A DNA stretch of 64,000 nucleotides, taken from Tamarix chinensis. Lineage: Eukaryota; Streptophyta; Magnoliopsida; Caryophyllales; Tamaricaceae. The stretch is taken from assembly GCA_030549775.1 (NCBI GenBank), contig CM060174.1:92954132-93018131 (forward strand). The letters run 5' to 3'. Positions 59,453-64,000 of the stretch are shown piece by piece; within the stretch, counting starts at the first letter, position 1, and each line of letters opens with the position of its first letter. The position numbers and the translations under genes are program-made. The notes beneath the pieces were generated by a model, which did no database searches, was not told the DNA's origin, and worked only from the letters and a program-made list of their open reading frames with translations.

Positions 59453-61627
59453 TTAATAATGAAAACATAAAAATATTATTACCTTCTTCTTTAGCCCTTT
59501 TTTTGTACGAATCCAATCACCTGCACAAAGAAGTACTTCAACCGTATCAGTAGATAGTGCTCCTCTATACGGATCAATGACCCTTGACCCAGCACTAAAA
59601 GCAGCTTTTGAAGCAACTGTGGTGATAGGTATGGACAGGATATCACGTGCCATTTGTGATAAGATACGAAACTTTAAAGTGTTTGCCTTCCACCACTCTA
59701 AGGCACTAAAAGAAGATTCGGAATCATCATCACAAATAAATACACTCTCCTCCAAGTATATATCTAACTCCGATTTTGTAGGAAGTTGTGTGCCAGATTG
59801 CCTAATGAATTGCTTAAATCCCATCATTCCTAAACCTGCACCTTTCTTTGCCCCAGTATTAAAAGCAGATGACCCTTCACCCATTTCAAATCCCACTAAA
59901 GATTTCTCCAAGTTACGTGTATGCTCTCGAGCATAATCATCAAATATAACTCGTAAAGTATCACGAACTAGCCAAATATGCCTGTCAGCTTCATCATGAC
60001 TAAAAATATTGGGAAATGTATATTCGACCAAAGACAACTTACATCTAGGGTTTAAAACAGCCGCAATAGCCATTAATAAATTACACTCACCCCAATATTT
60101 ATCAAATTTTTCTTTCATGACTAAAGCCATCCTTTGAATAAATGGTTCCTCAAAACGAGCCTTCTCATCTAATACTGCTTTAATTCTCCATACCTCAGGA
60201 AGATACAGATTTGCCGTTGGATACTCACTTCCAGAAATTATATTTGTTACCTCACTAAAAACCTCCAAAAATTCACATACTATTTCAGCTTGTCTCCATT
60301 CTTCAATAGAAGGGGCCCATTTATATGATGGATCTTGCTCTGCATATCTTGGAAACACATCCTTAAATTCTAATGCAGCAGATAACATAGCATGCACAGA
60401 ATTCCAACGTGTGCAAACATCAAGAATCAACTTTTTTGCAGGCAACTTTAAATATCTAGCAATCTCACTGAATTTCATCAAACGGGCATCAGAATCAGAC
60501 AAATACTTCACACTTGTGCGAATATTAGAGATAACATTACTGATCTCCTTATAACCATCTTGCACCAATAGATTCACAATATGAGCACAGCATCGAACAT
60601 GGAATATTTTTCCAGCAAAAGAAAGCTTCTTCATCAAACTAAAATGATCTTTCAAATGCCTTACACAAACATCATTTGCACTACAATTATCCACCGTAAT
60701 AGTGCTCACTTTATCTTCAATTTCCCATTCCACCAAACAACCACATAAAGCATTGTATATATTTAATCCACTACCAGGAGGAGGTAAGTGAAAAAAATTT
60801 AAAACATGCTTTTGAATATTCCAATTACTATCAATTAAGTGGGCCGTTACAACCATGTAATGAATTTTTTGGACATCAGATTTCCAAAGATCTATTGTTA
60901 TGCTAATCTTATTAGCATCTTTCAGAATATTATTCACCTTCTTCTTTTCATATTCATACACAGTAAAACAAGCATCCTTAGCAGCATGACGAGTAATCCG
61001 CTGATACTTATCAGAGACGGCCCAAAGAAATTCATTAAACCCTACATGTTCCATCATATTAAATGGATATTCATGCATGAGTATCATATGAGCGCACTTT
61101 TCCATCACCCTTTCATGATCATATCTAAATACAGGAGCAACACTAATACCAGTGGACTTAGAAAGAGACAATACCCTTTGTTTTTTTGATGGCCGACTAG
61201 TACATCGCTCCAAATGCCTGATAAAATGACTGGTTACGCCCCCAGGAAGAATTGATAGATGTTTACGACAATGCCTGCATTGGGCCTTTTTGGTCCCATC
61301 TTTTAAAGTAACCACTTCATACTCTTCCCAAACATGTGAAGTTTTCTTGCGAGCCTTCTTCGTTATTGCACACTCATCATCATCATTTTTATTTTCATTA
61401 TTCACCTCCTGCTCCTCATTAATCTGCTCATCAACATCTTCATCAAGCTTATTGGTCGGCTCAAAATCATTCTCTTCATCACGATCACTAATGTAAGTAT
61501 CTCTGGGAACTTCAAATATATTAGGGTCATCTGCCATTTTTGGGCTTCTTGTTGATGTAGATGGCGATGATACAAGAGATGAAGATCCTTGTTTAGAAGA
61601 AAAATCAGAAGTTACCAAATTTGACAT
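59453..61627 (-). CDS. hAT transposase with BED zinc finger, 724 aa, uninterrupted
   Basis: Acidic, Ser-rich N terminus (1-90). BED finger ~95-145, with W100, C117, C120 and downstream His/Cys (H134, H138, C142), probably binding the element ends. The RNase H-like catalytic fold has D246 (ITIDLWKS) and D313 (TVDNCSAND) at the positions of the first two acidic residues, then RCCAHIVNLL (345-354) and CTRWNSVHAML (405-415). The hAT dimerisation region is ~619-706 (LDIYLEESVF, WWKANTLKFRILSQMARDIL, ASKAAFSAGSRVIDPYRGAL, LLCAGDWIR). No stop or frameshift in 724 codons. The last ~15 residues (KKKVIIFLCFHY) follow a possible splice donor (aag|gtaata), so the true C terminus may come from a further exon. 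It resembles the RICESLEEPER/DAYSLEEPER group, some of which are domesticated; the terminal repeats here favour a transposon gene. Confidence 0.92.
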   Translation of the reverse strand: MSNLVTSDFSSKQGSSSLVSSPSTSTRSPKMADDPNIFEVPRDTYISDRDEENDFEPTNKLDEDVDEQINEEQEVNNENKNDDDECAITKKARKKTSHVWEEYEVVTLKDGTKKAQCRHCRKHLSILPGGVTSHFIRHLERCTSRPSKKQRVLSLSKSTGISVAPVFRYDHERVMEKCAHMILMHEYPFNMMEHVGFNEFLWAVSDKYQRITRHAAKDACFTVYEYEKKKVNNILKDANKISITIDLWKSDVQKIHYMVVTAHLIDSNWNIQKHVLNFFHLPPPGSGLNIYNALCGCLVEWEIEDKVSTITVDNCSANDVCVRHLKDHFSLMKKLSFAGKIFHVRCCAHIVNLLVQDGYKEISNVISNIRTSVKYLSDSDARLMKFSEIARYLKLPAKKLILDVCTRWNSVHAMLSAALEFKDVFPRYAEQDPSYKWAPSIEEWRQAEIVCEFLEVFSEVTNIISGSEYPTANLYLPEVWRIKAVLDEKARFEEPFIQRMALVMKEKFDKYWGECNLLMAIAAVLNPRCKLSLVEYTFPNIFSHDEADRHIWLVRDTLRVIFDDYAREHTRNLEKSLVGFEMGEGSSAFNTGAKKGAGLGMMGFKQFIRQSGTQLPTKSELDIYLEESVFICDDDSESSFSALEWWKANTLKFRILSQMARDILSIPITTVASKAAFSAGSRVIDPYRGALSTDTVEVLLCAGDWIRTKKGLKKKVIIFLCFHY

Positions 61628-62269
61628 AATTATAAGTTTGAACTAAAAACAGCAAAAAAAACCACAAGGTAGCAGACTAGCAGTAGGTAGCAGCAAAAAT
61701 AACACATAAAACTATGAATAATTAATAATCACCACCATGGTTTTTTATTTGTTTTTTTAATCAAAATAAAACATCGTTATAAAATAAAGAATATATGGGA
61801 AAATTTTAAAGTTCAAAATTCCAAGTTGAGTAAAAAGGAAAACAAAAAGTTACATGTGTGATGTATTAATATGTACAAATAAAAACAACTTGATAACAAA
61901 TAAAATTGAGGGAAAAATGTAAAATGCTAACCTTCAAAGTCATAATATAGAAATCATTTTTGATAAACTTCAACAAATATAACATATGTGGCTTTTAAGA
62001 ATAATGTAATAACAAAATTGTTCATCATAACACCAAATAAGAAAGTAAAAGAAATTATTAGAAAAGATCATGCTAACAAAATGAAAAAGTACAATAAAAT
62101 AATAATGCTATTGCTCAATTTAAAAACATAAAATTAAACAAAATATTTATAAAATAATGTAGTAGAAAAGAATCAAAATATGCTGCTATCTAGTAGCTAC
62201 TGACCAAGTGTTTTATTGATATTTTCAATTACAAGAGCTTGAAAACATCTCCAAACATCTCCAACCTGA
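61628..62269. other. AT-rich 5' flank of the hAT transposase
   Basis: No ORF or repeat unit recognised. It presumably holds the transposase promoter and leader. Confidence 0.4.
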
Positions 62270-63790
62270 AATTTCAAATACAATGCTTGTAACTTTCAAA
62301 GAGGAATACAGTTAAACAAGATAAAACCCGATAGATCAAATTCCAGATTGCTTACTCTCTCAAACCAAGCATTCCACCCAAATACAATTAGGATCGTTTC
62401 AACTACTTCTATAAATTTAATTTTAGAAAAACAACTATACAATAACCAATTTCATAATCTCACTTGAAATCTAGGGTTTTAGGCCCAAAAATACAATTCG
62501 GTTGAATTCTATTAATTTAATCAAATTGAATGTTTAGAAATGTAATTAAACACATTTTATAACATATCAAATAATCAATTGCTCAAAACCAATAAAAGAA
62601 ATACACAATTGAGTACAATTAGGGTTTTTGAGCACGGAACGCAAATCCGATCAATTCTTGCTAGAATATATGAATTAACGATTCGAAAATGTAATTAAAT
62701 GTATTCTAATGTAAATTATATAGTCAATTGAATAAAACAACCCGATTACACAATCCAATTTAATCTCGTAAGAGTTTTGACCTAAAAATCCAATTCCGAT
62801 CAATTACACACAATTTGCCCAAATCAACACTTCCGATATGAAATTAAATACATTTCAAATGATATTATAAAATCAATTAAGCGGAACGACTCATTTATAT
62901 GACCCAATTTCATTACATCCGAATTTTGACCTACGAATCAAATTTTGATAAAACTTGCGTAAATTTCTCAAATTGACAGTTCTAATATGAAATTGGATAC
63001 ATTTTAAAACATACTGTATAATCAATTTACCTAAAATAGCTAAATCGGACGAATCCGAAAAATTCGGGCATAACCCGACCAAAAATCCAATTTTTCCTAA
63101 ATTCCAGCATAACCATATAATTAACTATCCAAATCATTCCCGCAGCACATATATACATAACCAAACCATTAATTTAGCTTATCACAAGCTAAATCATACT
63201 CAATTACACAAATTAATATTAGGGTTTTTCAGAAAATTATACCACAGGAAAATCAACGATTCGAGGCAAGGGAAGGCCGGGGAAGCTTCGTCGGAGGCTG
63301 GGGGTGGCTCGCCGGTGGTCAGAGCTGCTCGCTGGAGCCGGACGCCGGACGCACGTCGCTATCAGCTGCTGTTGTCGCCCGCTCGTGGTGGATGTGCATC
63401 GCTCGTGGTGGATGTCGCCCGACGAAGGAGGAGCAAGGAGGAGGAGGCCGGTCGCTGGAGCAGAGGGCAAGGGAGAAGGGGGAGGTGATGGAGGTGTGTC
63501 GCCGGCGGTCGGGGTCGAGAGAGAGTCTCGAGTCGAAGCTGTTCACAGACCTGTCGGGGTCAGAGCTGCTCAAGTTGACGATGCGTCGATGACTCGATGG
63601 GGACTTGGGGGGGTTGGGGTGAGTCACGTGACTCACGTGAGTGGCCGAGTGGGAACTGGGGAGTGGGGACGGGCGGGACACGCACCGACGCACGGGCACA
63701 CCGCACACGGCCCGGGAGTCACAGGAATTCAAAAAAAAAAATCCCGCCGAGTATTAGTGAATTTAGTGTTGTGCCCGGTTGAAAGCCCCG
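62270..63790 (-). mobile_element. LTR B fragment inside the hAT element, internally deleted
   Basis: 62280-62390 matches 18277-18370 (acagtta..aaga.aaaacccgata). 62391-63230 matches 19816-20660 (actacttttatacatttaatttta, ctagggtttt). 63237-63720 matches the leader at 20655-21060 more loosely. The section equivalent to 18370-19816, with both tandem arrays, is missing. The leader frames on the minus strand end in a related peptide in both copies (SDH.RA...L.RSF). Confidence 0.75.
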
Positions 63791-64000
63791 CCCGGTTCGT
63801 TGTGCGGTAAAACCGCTTAAATTATAAAAATTATTTTTATTAAATAAAAAATTTATAAGAATTATTTTTATTAAAAAAAGACTTAAATTATGATAATTAT
63901 TTATAAAAAAAATAATTAGTTCTTTTTAACTTTATTTTATATTTGTATATATTCTCAAAATTTATTTGATAAACGAGCAAACGAGCCGAATTCGAGTCGG

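Larger units (their letters stand above)
58581..64000 (-). mobile_element. Autonomous-type hAT element, right end outside the window
   Basis: Left terminus TAGGGCTGTTGACGAACC at 58581 is followed by ~350 bp dense in ggctcgg/cgagcc motifs. It encloses a transposase gene on the minus strand. The sequence at 63975-64000 (aaacgagcaaacgagccgaa) again has terminal-type motifs, so the other end should be close. The left flank 58573-58580 is tgtgtaag; its partner lies outside. A piece of LTR B (62270-63790) sits between the gene and the right end. Confidence 0.8.

Overview
The window is nuclear DNA of a transposon-rich flowering plant. The evidence is two intron-containing plant genes in a sea of nested LTR retrotransposons, hAT DNA transposons and AT-rich filler. 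The two gene models give typical angiosperm proteins (CBS-domain DUF21 protein and eIF3e) with canonical GT-AG introns. I cannot name the species or order from sequence alone. Most short open reading frames in the window are chance ORFs inside repeats.

Layout. 1-22039: nested long LTRs of related families in both orientations. They share ends of the type TGTAACACCCC...GGGGGTGTTACA, a polypyrimidine leader, arrays of short CCAC...GTGG hairpin-like units, and an inverted repeat TCAGTA...TACTGA. 22042-22681: a complete non-autonomous hAT element with an 8-bp target duplication. 22682-26357: AT-rich intergenic DNA. 26358-34540: a 12-exon gene (+) for a 497-residue CNNM/DUF21-CBS membrane protein. 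35513-39660: a decayed, 3'-truncated Ty3/gypsy element (5' LTR, primer-binding site, gag-pol remains). 39661-47200: an old LTR split by a 4.5-kb solo LTR (40468-44995, TSD TTTAT) and by a 330-bp hAT element (46202-46531). 47201-48394: AT-rich DNA with a 61-bp TA microsatellite. 48395-52784: eIF3e (+), eight coding exons and a leader intron, 439 residues. 53500-54763: the start of another Ty3/gypsy (Tat-like) element, itself holding a small hAT element. 54891-58580: the first part of another long LTR, cut by a hAT element that begins at 58581 and runs off the window. That hAT carries an uninterrupted 724-residue BED-finger transposase on the minus strand and a fragment of a window LTR family.

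The two host genes are unrelated in function: one is a probable membrane transporter or regulator, the other a translation-initiation subunit. No operon-like logic applies. The hAT transposase shares its terminal sequence with at least two of the short hAT elements in the window, so it, or a close relative, is the plausible source of their mobility.

The most unusual signal is inside the LTRs. A perfect 29-bp-period array (18848-19102) has repeat arms that change in a complementary way between subtypes (GAGCAT/ATGCTC versus GGACAT/ATGTCC). The other LTR copies carry a different hairpin array (consensus CCACCGGCTATAATAGTGG), also with some complementary changes. Where a TATA box is visible, these arrays lie downstream of it, so they would be part of the LTR transcript.
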